Shown here: positions 1 to 6,710 of the stretch, in pieces | Layout: every line of letters begins with the position of its first letter | Position numbering within the stretch: position 1 is the stretch's first letter | Assembly (NCBI GenBank): GCA_030145965.1 | Contig: JASKZT010000103.1 | Span: forward strand, 1-7,719 | Source: Ornithinimicrobium sp. | Lineage (GTDB): Bacteria > Actinomycetota > Actinomycetes > Actinomycetales > Dermatophilaceae | DNA: 7,719 nt | Direction: 5' to 3' | The notes under the pieces: model-generated | Database searches by the model: none | The model's input: only the letters and a program-made list of their open reading frames with translations | What the model was told of the DNA's origin: nothing | Made by a program: the position numbers and the translations under genes

Positions 1-53
1 GAGAGCCGGTCGAGCTCCCGGAACGGGTCGCTGCGCATGAGCATCGAGACCAT
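1..53 (-). CDS. Small heat-shock protein, Hsp20/alpha-crystallin family (N-terminus only)
   Basis: Only the first 17 codons are in the window; the rest lies beyond the left edge. The predicted protein begins MVSMLMRSDPFRELDRL. The segment RSDPFRELDRL is the typical opening of actinobacterial Hsp20 proteins, ATP-independent holdase chaperones of the cytoplasm that bind unfolding proteins. The ATG ending at 53 was chosen because an AGGAAGGAG ribosome-binding site (about 61-69) lies 6 nt upstream of it. Two in-frame internal ATGs (at 44 and 38) are less well placed. The gene is divergent from an HspR-like regulator, the arrangement expected for a heat-shock gene controlled by its neighbour. The alpha-crystallin domain itself cannot be seen, so the family call rests on a short match plus context. 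Confidence 0.72.
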   Translation of the reverse strand, partial: MVSMLMRSDPFRELDRL

Positions 54-90
54 GATGGGCTCCTTCCTCTGTCGGGTGATCTGTGATCGT

Positions 91-153
91 CGGCTGCGTC
101 GATCTGTTGCAGCCGCTACAGATTTAGTACCACCGCTCGCTGTAGGATGCAAC
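91..153. promoter_or_regulatory. Divergent hsp20/MerR control region with nested inverted repeats (candidate operator)
   Basis: Several exact repeats are stacked in about 60 bp. CGGCTGC (91-97) is inverted as GCAGCCG (109-115). ATCTGT (102-107) is inverted as ACAGAT (118-123). A long two-part repeat pairs GTTGCA/CTACAG (106-111 and 116-121) with CTGTAG/TGCAAC (140-145 and 148-153). GATCTGT also occurs directly repeated at 78-84 and 101-107. A possible leftward promoter for hsp20 is TTGCAT (152-147), a 17-nt spacer, then TACTAA (129-124); its match to consensus is modest. Its -35 lies inside the right repeat arm, so a bound repressor would occlude it. The canonical HspR site (CTTGAGT-N7-ACTCAAG) and CIRCE are both absent. 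The operator role is inferred. Confidence 0.55.
141..148 (+). promoter_or_regulatory. Probable -10 element for the MerR-family gene
   Basis: TGTAGGAT contains a good actinobacterial -10 (TAGGAT, 143-148), with TG directly in front of it. No convincing -35 box is present 17-18 bp upstream. Transcription would begin near 155, giving a leader of about 48 nt before the GTG start. The box overlaps the right arm of the inverted repeat, which suits autoregulation. Confidence 0.45.
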
Positions 154-160
154 CCCTGAA

Positions 161-180
161 GCCCGCCGGCACGGGCGGGC
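161..180 (+). other. Hairpin in the 5' leader of the MerR gene
   Basis: GCCCGCC (161-167) and GGCGGGC (174-180) form a perfect 7-bp G/C stem around a 6-nt loop, about 11 nt before the GGAGG ribosome-binding site. In the transcript it would be a stable leader hairpin. It could insulate, stabilise or attenuate the mRNA, and no function can be assigned from sequence alone. Confidence 0.4.
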
Positions 181-202
181 GGACGACACGTGGAGGAGGG
201 CC

Positions 203-493
203 GTGGTGCACGACGACGACCGGGGCGTCTACGGGATCTCGGTGGCCGCCGAGCTGGTCGGGATGGCGGTGCCCTCGCTGCGCCTCTACGAGTCGCACGG
301 GCTGCTCGAGCCCGACCGGACGCCGGGCGGGACGCGGCGCTACAGCGTCAACGACCTCGAGCGCCTGCGCACCATCGGCGAGTTGCTCGAGGCCGGCGCC
401 AACCTCCCGGCCGTCGCGACCATCCTGCGGCTGCAGGAGGAGAACGCCGCGCTGCAGGCGGAGGTCGACGCGCTGCGGCGACCGGCCGGCTGA
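203..493 (+). CDS. HspR-like MerR-family transcriptional regulator
   Basis: This 96-residue protein is a probable heat-shock repressor. The N-terminal MerR winged helix-turn-helix spans about residues 9-60, with ISVAAELVGMAVPSLRLYE as the DNA-reading helices and TPGGTRRYSVNDLERL as the wing and following helix. Residues 64-92 (GANLPAVATILRLQEENAALQ...) match the HspR-type dimerisation helix, where GVNLAGI...LE...ALQ is usual. There is no effector-binding domain and no metal-binding cysteine, as in HspR. The GTG at 203 follows GGAGG (192-196) by 6 nt; a second GTG at 206 is a possible alternative. In actinobacteria HspR usually sits in the dnaK operon, so this copy is probably a paralogue dedicated to the divergent hsp20. 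It ends 7 nt before the convergent SRPBCC gene. Confidence 0.88.
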   Translation: MVHDDDRGVYGISVAAELVGMAVPSLRLYESHGLLEPDRTPGGTRRYSVNDLERLRTIGELLEAGANLPAVATILRLQEENAALQAEVDALRRPAG

Positions 494-507
494 CGGTGCC
501 TCAGCCG
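487..507. terminator. Bidirectional hairpin spanning both stop codons (MerR / SRPBCC junction)
   Basis: CGGCTGA (487-493) and TCAGCCG (501-507) form a perfect 7-bp stem around a 7-nt loop. Each arm ends with the TGA stop codon of one of the two convergent genes. There is no T tract, as is common for high-GC actinobacterial hairpin terminators. Whether it terminates transcription is inferred. Confidence 0.5.
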
Positions 508-974
508 CGGTGCAGCTGCTCGGCGGCCGTGGCGATGTCGTCGAGCTCGGTGCGCAGGGACTTCTCGGTCAGCTTCAGCCCGAGCGGGCCCACGACGCGC
601 AGGGCCAGGCGCTGCAGGCGGGTGGGGTCGGCGACCTCGGCGCCGAAGCTCAGCGTCAGCAGCGTGGCGGCCGAGCCGTCGAGCGACTCCAGGAGGAAGG
701 AGGTGCGGTAGGTGGTGCTCGAGTCGACCGCCTCGAGCACCGTGCGGCGCAGCGGGTCGTTGTCGACCACGACCATCTCCTGGGTCTCCGAGGCGCCCAT
801 CATCCGCCGCGTCTCCCGCCAGCGGGTGCCGAGCGCGTACGGACCGGCCGTGATCACGCGCAGGTCGGTCAGCTGGGAGAGTCGGCGGACGGCCTGGTCG
901 AGGTCGGTCAGGACCTCCCACACCGCCTCCGGCGGGGCCGACACCCGTCGGCTCAGGGTGACCTCGTGCGTCAT
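501..974 (-). CDS. SRPBCC-fold protein (polyketide cyclase/START-like)
   Basis: This 157-residue protein has the pattern of the SRPBCC (Bet v 1/START-like) fold. It opens with a beta strand and the family motif VSAPPEAVWEVLTDLDQAVR, where the side chain binds at the fold's mouth. The middle strands include GTRWRETRRMMGASETQEMVVVD and TYRTSFLLESLDGSAATLLTLSF, and it ends in a long helix (LGLKLTEKSLRTELDDIATAAEQL) that closes the hydrophobic cavity. Such proteins bind or transport lipids and other hydrophobic ligands in the cytoplasm; the ligand cannot be read from the sequence. The ATG lies 6 nt after the stop of the LytR_C gene, with GGATAGG as a weak ribosome-binding site, so translation is probably coupled. 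It is the last gene of the three-gene leftward operon. Confidence 0.85.
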   Translation of the reverse strand: MTHEVTLSRRVSAPPEAVWEVLTDLDQAVRRLSQLTDLRVITAGPYALGTRWRETRRMMGASETQEMVVVDNDPLRRTVLEAVDSSTTYRTSFLLESLDGSAATLLTLSFGAEVADPTRLQRLALRVVGPLGLKLTEKSLRTELDDIATAAEQLHRG

Positions 975-980
975 GGGTGC

Positions 981-1514
981 CTATCCGCCTTCCGTTCCCG
1001 CGGCGTCGTCCGCCGCAGGGAGATCCTGCCACTGCTGCCCGAGCACGAGGTCCACGCCCGAGGACGAGCGGGTGTCGGCCAGGAGCTCCACGCCCTCCGG
1101 CAGCGACTCCAGCAGGAGGGTGGCCTCCTCCACGCCGGTCGGCCCGTGCCGCACGACCGCCACGCCGGGGACGTCGGCCCCTTCGGGGTCGTTGGCCACG
1201 GTCCCGACGCCGAAGCCGCGGGCACGCAGGGCGTCACCGGCCCGACCGGCCGCTCCGGCGATGCCGCCGGCGTTGTAGACGTTGACGCTCACCTCGCTCG
1301 CGGTCACCGACGTCACCGGGGCGGAGGTCGTGGTCGTGGCCTCGTCCGTCGAGCCGCCACCGCCCCCGGGCAGGCCGACCCAGCCCTGGACGTAGGCGAG
1401 GGCGATGCCGAAGACGAGCAGCAGCGCCAGCAGCACGGCGACGATGACGAGGGCGGCACGCCGGCGCGCCCTGCGGGCCGCCGTCGACATCCCGGCGGTA
1501 CGTACGTATCCCAC
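981..1514 (-). CDS. Single-pass membrane protein with a LytR C-terminal (LytR_C) domain
   Basis: This 177-residue protein is predicted to be anchored in the membrane with its C-terminal domain outside. A basic stretch (ARRARRR, about 13-19) precedes one transmembrane helix (ALVIVAVLLALLLVFGIALA, about 21-40). A flexible Gly/Ser/Thr-rich linker (GGGGGSTDEATTTTSAPV) follows, and then a LytR_C domain (SVNVYNAGG...GFGVGTVAND...VVRHGP...ATLLLESLPEGVELL, about 75-165). LytR_C often follows the LCP wall-polymer transferase domain, but here it stands alone, without a catalytic domain. The GTG at 1514 was chosen over the ATG at 1490 because AAAGGAGG (1528-1521) lies exactly 6 nt before it. It follows the VapB-like gene by 26 nt. 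The molecular role is unknown; cell-envelope binding is likely. Confidence 0.85.
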   Translation of the reverse strand: MGYVRTAGMSTAARRARRRAALVIVAVLLALLLVFGIALAYVQGWVGLPGGGGGSTDEATTTTSAPVTSVTASEVSVNVYNAGGIAGAAGRAGDALRARGFGVGTVANDPEGADVPGVAVVRHGPTGVEEATLLLESLPEGVELLADTRSSSGVDLVLGQQWQDLPAADDAAGTEGG

Positions 1515-1520
1515 GCGGGA

Positions 1521-1528
1521 CCTCCTTT
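1521..1528 (-). promoter_or_regulatory. Strong Shine-Dalgarno deciding the GTG start of the LytR_C gene
   Basis: On the minus strand the sequence reads AAAGGAGG, then TCCCGC, then GTG. This is the best ribosome-binding site in the window. Its 6-nt spacing selects the GTG at 1514-1512 as the start and rules against the ATG eight codons later. Confidence 0.8.
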
Positions 1529-1540
1529 CCGGCCCCGAGG

Positions 1541-1852
1541 CTAACGAGCGCCGGGCGCGTCGAGGTCGAGGACACGCCCGTGCACCACCGGCCTGCCCTG
1601 GAGCGCGGCCCTCAGGGCGCGGTGCAGCCCGTCCTCGAGGTAGAGCGTCTCCTCCCACTTCACGACGTGGCAGAAGATGTCGCCGTAGAAGGTGGAGTCG
1701 GGCGAGAGCAGCACGCGCAGGTCCAGCTCGGCCCGGGTCGTGACCAGCTCGTCCAGCCGGAGCATGCGCGGGGGCAGGTGCGCCCACTGGCGCGCCTCCT
1801 CCAGCCCGTGGGGCGGGTAGGGGCGCGCGTCGCCGACGCCCTTGAAGATCAT
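1541..1852 (-). CDS. VapB-antitoxin-family-like protein without a toxin partner (function unknown)
   Basis: This 103-residue protein begins MIFKGVGDARPYPPHG and contains LRLDELVTTRAELDLRVLL, DSTFYGDIFCHVVKW and LYLEDGLHRALRAALQGRPVVHGRVLDLD. It belongs to a small, well-conserved actinobacterial family that, from memory, databases label 'type II toxin-antitoxin system VapB family antitoxin'. No PIN-domain toxin is encoded beside it; its downstream neighbours are the LytR_C and SRPBCC genes. The label therefore should not be read as proof of a toxin-antitoxin role. The ATG at 1852 was chosen over an upstream in-frame ATG (1909) because a perfect TAGACT -10 box ends 7 nt before it and there is no ribosome-binding site, pointing to leaderless translation. 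The start would also begin the protein at the conserved MIFK. The gene is first in the leftward operon. Confidence 0.78.
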   Translation of the reverse strand: MIFKGVGDARPYPPHGLEEARQWAHLPPRMLRLDELVTTRAELDLRVLLSPDSTFYGDIFCHVVKWEETLYLEDGLHRALRAALQGRPVVHGRVLDLDAPGAR

Positions 1853-1869
1853 GTCGCGCAGTCTAGAGT
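1842..1869. promoter_or_regulatory. Divergent promoter with overlapping -10 boxes (VapB-like gene / HerA-like gene)
   Basis: AGTCTAGAGT (1860-1869) reads as a -10 box on both strands: TAGAGT on plus (1864-1869) and TAGACT on minus (1865-1860). The two boxes share the TA at 1864-1865. The plus box is followed after 8 nt by GTG (1878), and the minus box after 7 nt by ATG (1852), so both transcripts would start at or next to their start codons. A plus-strand -35 candidate is TTGAAG (1842-1847) with a 16-bp spacer; no clear minus-strand -35 is visible. RNA polymerase can serve only one direction at a time from such a site. Confidence 0.7.
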
Positions 1870-1877
1870 CTGGGTTC

Positions 1878-3416
<1,539 letters not shown>

Positions 3417-3431
3417 GCCGTGCAGGCGGTT

Positions 3432-3461
3432 TTGGGCGGGGGCACCGGCCTCGGGTATCCT
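3432..3461 (+). promoter_or_regulatory. Promoter of tRNA-Ser
   Basis: TTGGGC (3432-3437), an 18-bp spacer and TATCCT (3456-3461) make a plausible sigma-70-type promoter. It lies 7 nt before the first base of the tRNA at 3469, so transcription would start at or just before the mature 5' end. Confidence 0.55.
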
Positions 3462-3468
3462 TCCCGGC

Positions 3469-3553
3469 GGAGGATTCGCATAGTGGCCTAGTGCGCACGA
3501 TTGGAAATCGTGTTGGGATAAAACCCTCGGGGGTTCAAATCCCCCATCCTCCG
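3469..3553 (+). tRNA. tRNA-Ser, anticodon GGA
   Basis: A complete class II cloverleaf of 85 nt can be folded by eye. The acceptor stem is GGAGGAT with ATCCTCC (3469-3475 and 3546-3552), with discriminator G3553. The D stem is GCA/TGC, and the anticodon stem is CACGA/TCGTG around TTGGAAA, giving anticodon GGA at 3503-3505 (reads UCC and UCU). A variable arm of GGG/CCC with a short loop is diagnostic for serine tRNA. The T arm is GGGGG-TTCAAAT-CCCCC. The CCA end is not encoded. It lies 52 nt after the HerA-like gene but has its own promoter and terminator. Confidence 0.96.
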
Positions 3554-3559
3554 CCCGAA

Positions 3560-3589
3560 GAAGGCCCCCACCCGTCGGTGGGGGCCTTC
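3560..3589 (+). terminator. Hairpin terminator of tRNA-Ser
   Basis: GAAGGCCCCCACC (3560-3572) pairs perfectly with GGTGGGGGCCTTC (3577-3589) over 13 bp, with a 4-nt loop (CGTC). It begins 7 nt after the tRNA. Only scattered T residues follow, as is usual in high-GC genomes. Confidence 0.85.
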
Positions 3590-3665
3590 GTCGTCCCCCG
3601 AGCGGCTCGCGGGGCCGGCCGGCGGGGCGGCGCTGGCCTGGTGGGGCGGCGGCAGACGGGCGGCT

Positions 3666-3695
3666 TTGGCGACGGCCGGGGGCACCGCCTACACT
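3666..3695 (+). promoter_or_regulatory. Promoter of the SRP RNA gene (ffs)
   Basis: TTGGCG (3666-3671), an 18-bp spacer and TACACT (3690-3695, a strong actinobacterial -10) precede the RNA by 6 nt. The 76 nt between the tRNA terminator and this promoter hold nothing recognisable. Confidence 0.7.
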
Positions 3696-3701
3696 GAGGG
3701 C

Positions 3702-3795
3702 GGACCCCTCGTGCGGTGGTACCTCACCGAACTCCCCCAGGGCAGGAATGCAGCAAGGGCAGGTGAGCTCTTCCAGGTGCGCGAGGGGTTCACCC
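3702..3795 (+). ncRNA. ffs: Signal recognition particle RNA, small bacterial type (4.5S-like)
   Basis: This is the RNA scaffold of the signal recognition particle. It binds Ffh and promotes its docking with FtsY for co-translational membrane targeting. The ends pair over 10 bp (3702-3711 with 3782-3791, one G-U pair). The conserved apical domain reads CAGGGCAGGAATGCAGCAAGG (from 3738): a GGAA tetraloop (3745-3748) closed by GCA/TGC, followed by the AGCA internal-loop strand that binds the Ffh M domain. The upstream GTGCGGTGG...CACCGAACTCCCCC and downstream GGTGAGCTC...AGGTGCGC are typical of actinobacterial SRP RNAs. The 5' end is set from the TACACT promoter; the exact 3' end is uncertain by a few bases. 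No Alu domain is present. Confidence 0.92.
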
Positions 3796-3797
3796 AC

Positions 3798-3825
3798 GTC
3801 CTGCCGTCCCGGGGGACGGCAGGAC
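3798..3825. terminator. Bidirectional hairpin terminator between ffs and the dehydrogenase gene
   Basis: GTCCTGCCGTCC (3798-3809) pairs perfectly with GGACGGCAGGAC (3814-3825) over 12 bp with a 4-nt loop (CGGG). It follows the end of ffs directly and lies 7 nt beyond the stop codon of the convergent dehydrogenase gene, so it can serve both transcripts. Confidence 0.82.
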
Positions 3826-3832
3826 GGGTACC

Positions 3833-4882
3833 TCAGGGGCGCAGCATCACCTTGATCGCCCGGCGCTCGTCCATCGCGGTGTAGGCCTCGGCCACCCGGT
3901 CCAGCGGCAGGGACAGGTCGAAGACCCTGCCCGGGTCGATCTCCCCGGCGAGCACGTCGTCACGCAGGCGCTCGAGGTAGGCGCGCACCGGCGCCACGCC
4001 GCCGAGCAGGCCCACGTTGTGGCGGAACATCCGTCCCACCGGGACCTCGACGCCGTGCGGCACGCCGACGAAGCCCACGGTGCCGCCGGGGCGCGCCGAG
4101 GCGAACGCCTGGTCCATCGAGCCACCGGTGCCCACGCACTCCAGCACCCGGTCGGCACCCACGCCGTCGGTCAGCTCGGCGACGCGGGCCGCGCCCTCCT
4201 CGCCGCGCTCGGCCACCACGTCCGTGGCGCCGAACTCCCGGGCGACGGCCTGCCGCGGCTCGTGCCGCGACATCGCCACGACCCGGCCGGCGCCGAGCCG
4301 GGAGGCCGCGAGGACGGCGGACAGGCCGACCGCGCCGTCGCCGACGACGACCACGGTCTCCCCCTCGCGCACCCCGGCGGAGACGGCGCAGTGCCACCCG
4401 GTCGCCATGACGTCGGAGAGCGCGAGCATCGAGGGGAGCATCGCCTCGTCGGGCACCTCCGGCGTGGCGACGAGCGTGCCGTCGGCGTAGGGCACGCGGA
4501 CCGCCTCGCCCTGGCAGGCCGGGGTGGGCAGTCCGTCACCGTCCAGGCCGCCCCAGCCCTGGCCGCCGCGCAGGCAGGAGGTCTGCACCCCGTGCCGGCA
4601 GTGGACGCACTCGCCGCAGGAGTAGCGGAAGGGGGCGATGACGAACTGGCCGGGGCGCAGGGTGCGGACCTCGGTCCCGACCTCCTCGACGACGCCGACG
4701 AACTCGTGCCCGATCGGCCGGGCCTCGGTCACCTCGTTGACCCCGCGGTAGGGCCACAGGTCGGAGCCGCACACGCAGCTGGCCGTGACGCGCACCAGGG
4801 CGTCCGTGGGGGCCAGGAGGGTGGCGTCGGGCACGTCCTCGAGACGCACGTCGCGGGTACCGTGGATGAGGGTCGTCTTCAT
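3833..4882 (-). CDS. Zinc-dependent medium-chain alcohol dehydrogenase family protein
   Basis: This 349-residue cytoplasmic NAD(P)-dependent oxidoreductase has the full MDR layout. Catalytic-zinc ligands sit in CGSD (C38) and GHE (H59-E60). The structural-zinc loop has four cysteines: C89, C92, C95 and C103. The Rossmann fold has [14 protein letters not shown] (glycine motif GxGxxG), and the C-terminal half carries [12 protein letters not shown]. Length is normal for the family. The ATG at 4882 is preferred over the one at 4891 because AGG directly abuts the latter. For 4882 there is either AGGA about 8 nt upstream or a leaderless start 7 nt after CAGGAT (4895-4890). The substrate cannot be deduced. 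It is divergent from arcA across a 170-bp gap and convergent with ffs. Confidence 0.9.
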   Translation of the reverse strand: MKTTLIHGTRDVRLEDVPDATLLAPTDALVRVTASCVCGSDLWPYRGVNEVTEARPIGHEFVGVVEEVGTEVRTLRPGQFVIAPFRYSCGECVHCRHGVQTSCLRGGQGWGGLDGDGLPTPACQGEAVRVPYADGTLVATPEVPDEAMLPSMLALSDVMATGWHCAVSAGVREGETVVVVGDGAVGLSAVLAASRLGAGRVVAMSRHEPRQAVAREFGATDVVAERGEEGAARVAELTDGVGADRVLECVGTGGSMDQAFASARPGGTVGFVGVPHGVEVPVGRMFRHNVGLLGGVAPVRAYLERLRDDVLAGEIDPGRVFDLSLPLDRVAEAYTAMDERRAIKVMLRP

Positions 4883-4968
4883 GCGCCCCATCCTGTCAGC
4901 AGCCCGCGGGTGGGCGCGCGCCGGTCAGGACGGCTCTTGCGGGTGGCAGGGTGGTCACCGCTGCCGCC

Positions 4969-4982
4969 GATCTGCGCAGATC
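4969..4982. promoter_or_regulatory. Perfect 14-bp palindrome in the dehydrogenase/arcA intergenic region
   Basis: GATCTGCGCAGATC is identical on both strands. A further GATCTG occurs at 5010-5015, 41 bp later, close to four helical turns and so on the same DNA face. The position, 70-84 bp upstream of the arcA start, fits an operator or activator site. The cognate regulator is not in this window. Confidence 0.5.
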
Positions 4983-5016
4983 ATGCTCGGACTGCTGCGC
5001 CTTCTGAGCGATCTGA

Positions 5017-5031
5017 GGCAGGCGGCCTGCC
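5017..5031. promoter_or_regulatory. Perfect 7-bp inverted repeat overlapping the expected arcA -35 region
   Basis: GGCAGGC (5017-5023), one central G (5024), then GCCTGCC (5025-5031). If arcA is transcribed from its start codon, this palindrome covers about -36 to -22, where a bound protein would block or replace -35 contacts. No -35 consensus is recognisable there. Confidence 0.45.
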
Positions 5032-5040
5032 GGGCCGTGC

Positions 5041-5046
5041 GACGAT
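5041..5046 (+). promoter_or_regulatory. Candidate -10 box of arcA (leaderless)
   Basis: GACGAT has the key A at position 2 and T at position 6 of the actinobacterial -10 and ends 6 nt before the ATG at 5053. There is no Shine-Dalgarno in the preceding 20 nt, so a leaderless transcript is likely. The match is weaker than at the other leaderless genes here. Confidence 0.4.
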
Positions 5047-5052
5047 ACGGGT

Positions 5053-6288
5053 ATGCCGTTCCACGTGGGCTCCGAGGTGGGCCGTCTGCGCCAGGTCATC
5101 GTCCACCGCCCCGGGCTGGAGATGCACCGGCTGACGCCGGACAACAAGGAGCAGTACCTCTTCGACGAGATCCTCTGGGTCGAGAAGGCGCAGCAGGAGC
5201 ACGACCACTTCGTCCACGTCATGCGCGAGCGCGACATCCTCGTCCACGACTTCGACCGGCTCCTGCGCGAGACGCTGGCCGTGCCGGAGGCGCGTCGCTA
5301 CGTGCTCGACCTCTCCCTCGACGAGCGCCACGTCGGCCCGATGGGCGCCGAGGAGCTGCGCTCGATGTTCGACGGGATGGACGACGCCGAGCTGACCCGC
5401 CACCTCGTCGGCGGCATCACCAAGGCCGAGGTGCTCGACCGCATCCCGCACCCCCAGTCGCTGGCCATCGAGCAGCTGGACGCCCACGACGCCGTCCTCG
5501 CGCCCCTGCCCAACCACCTCTTCACCCGCGACACCTCCGCCTGGGTGCACGACGGCGTCGCCGTCAACGCGATGCACAAGAAGGCCCGGCGCCGCGAGAC
5601 CGTGCACTACGCCGCGATCTACCGCTACCACCCGCTCTTCGCCGACGCCGGCATGCGCTGGTGGACCGACGGCGTGGACGACGGCCCCGCCACCGCCGAG
5701 GGCGGCGACATCCTCGTCCTCGGCAACGGCGTCGTGCTCGTCGGGCTGTCCGAGCGGACGACCGCGATGGGCGTCGAGCGGCTGGCCCGCTCCCTCCTCG
5801 CCGGGGGCGAGGTGCGCACCGTCGTCGCGCTCGACATGCCCAAGGCGCGCGCCGTCATGCACCTGGACACGGTGCTGACGATGATCGACGAGGAGACCTT
5901 CACCCGCTACCGCGGCCTGCCGGACCTGCCGTCCTGGACGATGACCGCCGGCGACGAGCGCGAGGGTCAGCTCGACGTCGTCCTCGAGCGGCACGCGCCA
6001 GAGGACATGACCAAGGTCATCGCCCACGCGCTCGGCCTCGCGAGGCTGCGGGTGCTCGCCGCCGACCAGGACCCGCGGGCCGCGGCCCGCGAGCAGTGGG
6101 ACGACGGGTGCAACCTCCTGGCCCTCGAGCCCGGCGTCGTCGTGGGCTACGAGCGCAACACCGTGACCAACGACTACCTGCGTCGCCAGGGCGTGGAGGT
6201 CCTCGAGATCGCCGGCTCCGAGCTGGGGCGCGGGCGCGGCGGCCCCCGCTGCATGTCCTGCCCCGTCGAGCGCGACCCGCTCAGGTGA
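5053..6288 (+). CDS. arcA: Arginine deiminase
   Basis: This 411-residue enzyme hydrolyses L-arginine to L-citrulline and ammonia in the cytoplasm. All family signatures are present: the start [28 protein letters not shown] with D160; [10 protein letters not shown] with E216 and D219; [11 protein letters not shown] with H270 and D272; and near the C-terminus GGPRCMSCP with the catalytic nucleophile C400. Length is normal for ADI (about 410). The ATG at 5053 matches the conserved N-terminus and seems leaderless. No arcB, arcC or arcD is in view, so the energy-yielding arginine deiminase pathway is not encoded as a unit here. Its stop codon overlaps the next gene by 4 bp, so arcA is translationally coupled to the SCP_3 gene. 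Palindromes upstream suggest specific regulation. Confidence 0.96.
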   Translation: MPFHVGSEVGRLRQVIVHRPGLEMHRLTPDNKEQYLFDEILWVEKAQQEHDHFVHVMRERDILVHDFDRLLRETLAVPEARRYVLDLSLDERHVGPMGAEELRSMFDGMDDAELTRHLVGGITKAEVLDRIPHPQSLAIEQLDAHDAVLAPLPNHLFTRDTSAWVHDGVAVNAMHKKARRRETVHYAAIYRYHPLFADAGMRWWTDGVDDGPATAEGGDILVLGNGVVLVGLSERTTAMGVERLARSLLAGGEVRTVVALDMPKARAVMHLDTVLTMIDEETFTRYRGLPDLPSWTMTAGDEREGQLDVVLERHAPEDMTKVIAHALGLARLRVLAADQDPRAAAREQWDDGCNLLALEPGVVVGYERNTVTNDYLRRQGVEVLEIAGSELGRGRGGPRCMSCPVERDPLR

Positions 6289-6698
6289 GCCCCGGCGTGC
6301 GCCGCCGGACCGACCCCGCCGCCGGCGAGGAGGCGCTCGCCGCGTGGCGGGCGGCCCAGGACGAGGCCGCCGGGGCGGGTGGGGCCGGGGTGGTCGACCG
6401 CGCCGGGGCGGTTCCGCGGCAGACGCTGGCCACGGCCGTGCGCTACACCGCCGAGGAGCTGGCCGTCCGCGCGCCGGGCCGCTCGGTGGAGGTGCGGGTG
6501 CCGCCCTACGTCGCGGTGCAGTGCATCGAGGGCCCGCGGCATACCCGCGGCACGCCGACCAACGTCGTCGAGACCGACGCGGCGACCTGGCTGGGGCTGG
6601 CCACCGGGCGCACGACGTGGCAGGAGGCGCTGGCCGCCGGGGCGGTGCGCGCCAGCGGCACCCGGGCGGACCTGTCCGCCCACCTGCCCCTGGCCTGA
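6285..6698 (+). CDS. Sterol carrier family protein (SCP_3, bacterial SCP-2-like)
   Basis: This 137-residue protein matches the actinobacterial SCP_3 family, a minimal SCP-2-like fold that binds lipids or other hydrophobic molecules. Typical blocks are [13 protein letters not shown] (N-terminal helix), [90 protein letters not shown] Gly/Ala-rich insertion (about residues 25-38) is less conserved. No signal peptide or membrane segment is present. The GTG at 6285 overlaps the arcA stop in GTGA; an internal GTG at 6297 is the only nearby alternative. The AGG in front is part of the last arcA codon, and translational coupling is likely. The ligand is unknown. It converges on the PPOX gene with a 6-nt gap. 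Confidence 0.87.
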   Translation: MSPGVRRRTDPAAGEEALAAWRAAQDEAAGAGGAGVVDRAGAVPRQTLATAVRYTAEELAVRAPGRSVEVRVPPYVAVQCIEGPRHTRGTPTNVVETDAATWLGLATGRTTWQEALAAGAVRASGTRADLSAHLPLA

Positions 6699-6710
6699 GC
6701 CCGCTCAGGC
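6693..6710. terminator. Bidirectional hairpin over the SCP_3 and PPOX stop codons
   Basis: GCCTGAGC (6693-6700) and GCTCAGGC (6703-6710) are perfect inverted copies around CC. They would fold as a 7-bp stem with a 4-nt loop. Both TGA stop codons lie within the arms. No T tract follows, and the terminator role is inferred. Confidence 0.5.

Noticed and set aside
54..202. CIRCE or canonical HAIR heat-shock operator
   Set aside because: Neither TTAGCACTC-N9-GAGTGCTAA nor CTTGAGT-N7-ACTCAAG occurs. Only unrelated inverted repeats are present.
3546..3600. Integration (att) site at the 3' end of tRNA-Ser
   Set aside because: No integrase gene and no second copy of the tRNA 3' end were found in the window. 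The sequence after the tRNA is its terminator.
4883..4891. ATG at 4891 as start of the dehydrogenase gene
   Set aside because: AGG directly abuts it, leaving no workable spacing. The ATG at 4882 gives the family-typical MKTTLIHG start with better spacing.
5053..6698. Complete arginine deiminase operon
   Set aside because: The gene after arcA is SCP_3, and upstream is a divergent dehydrogenase. No ornithine carbamoyltransferase, carbamate kinase or antiporter is present.
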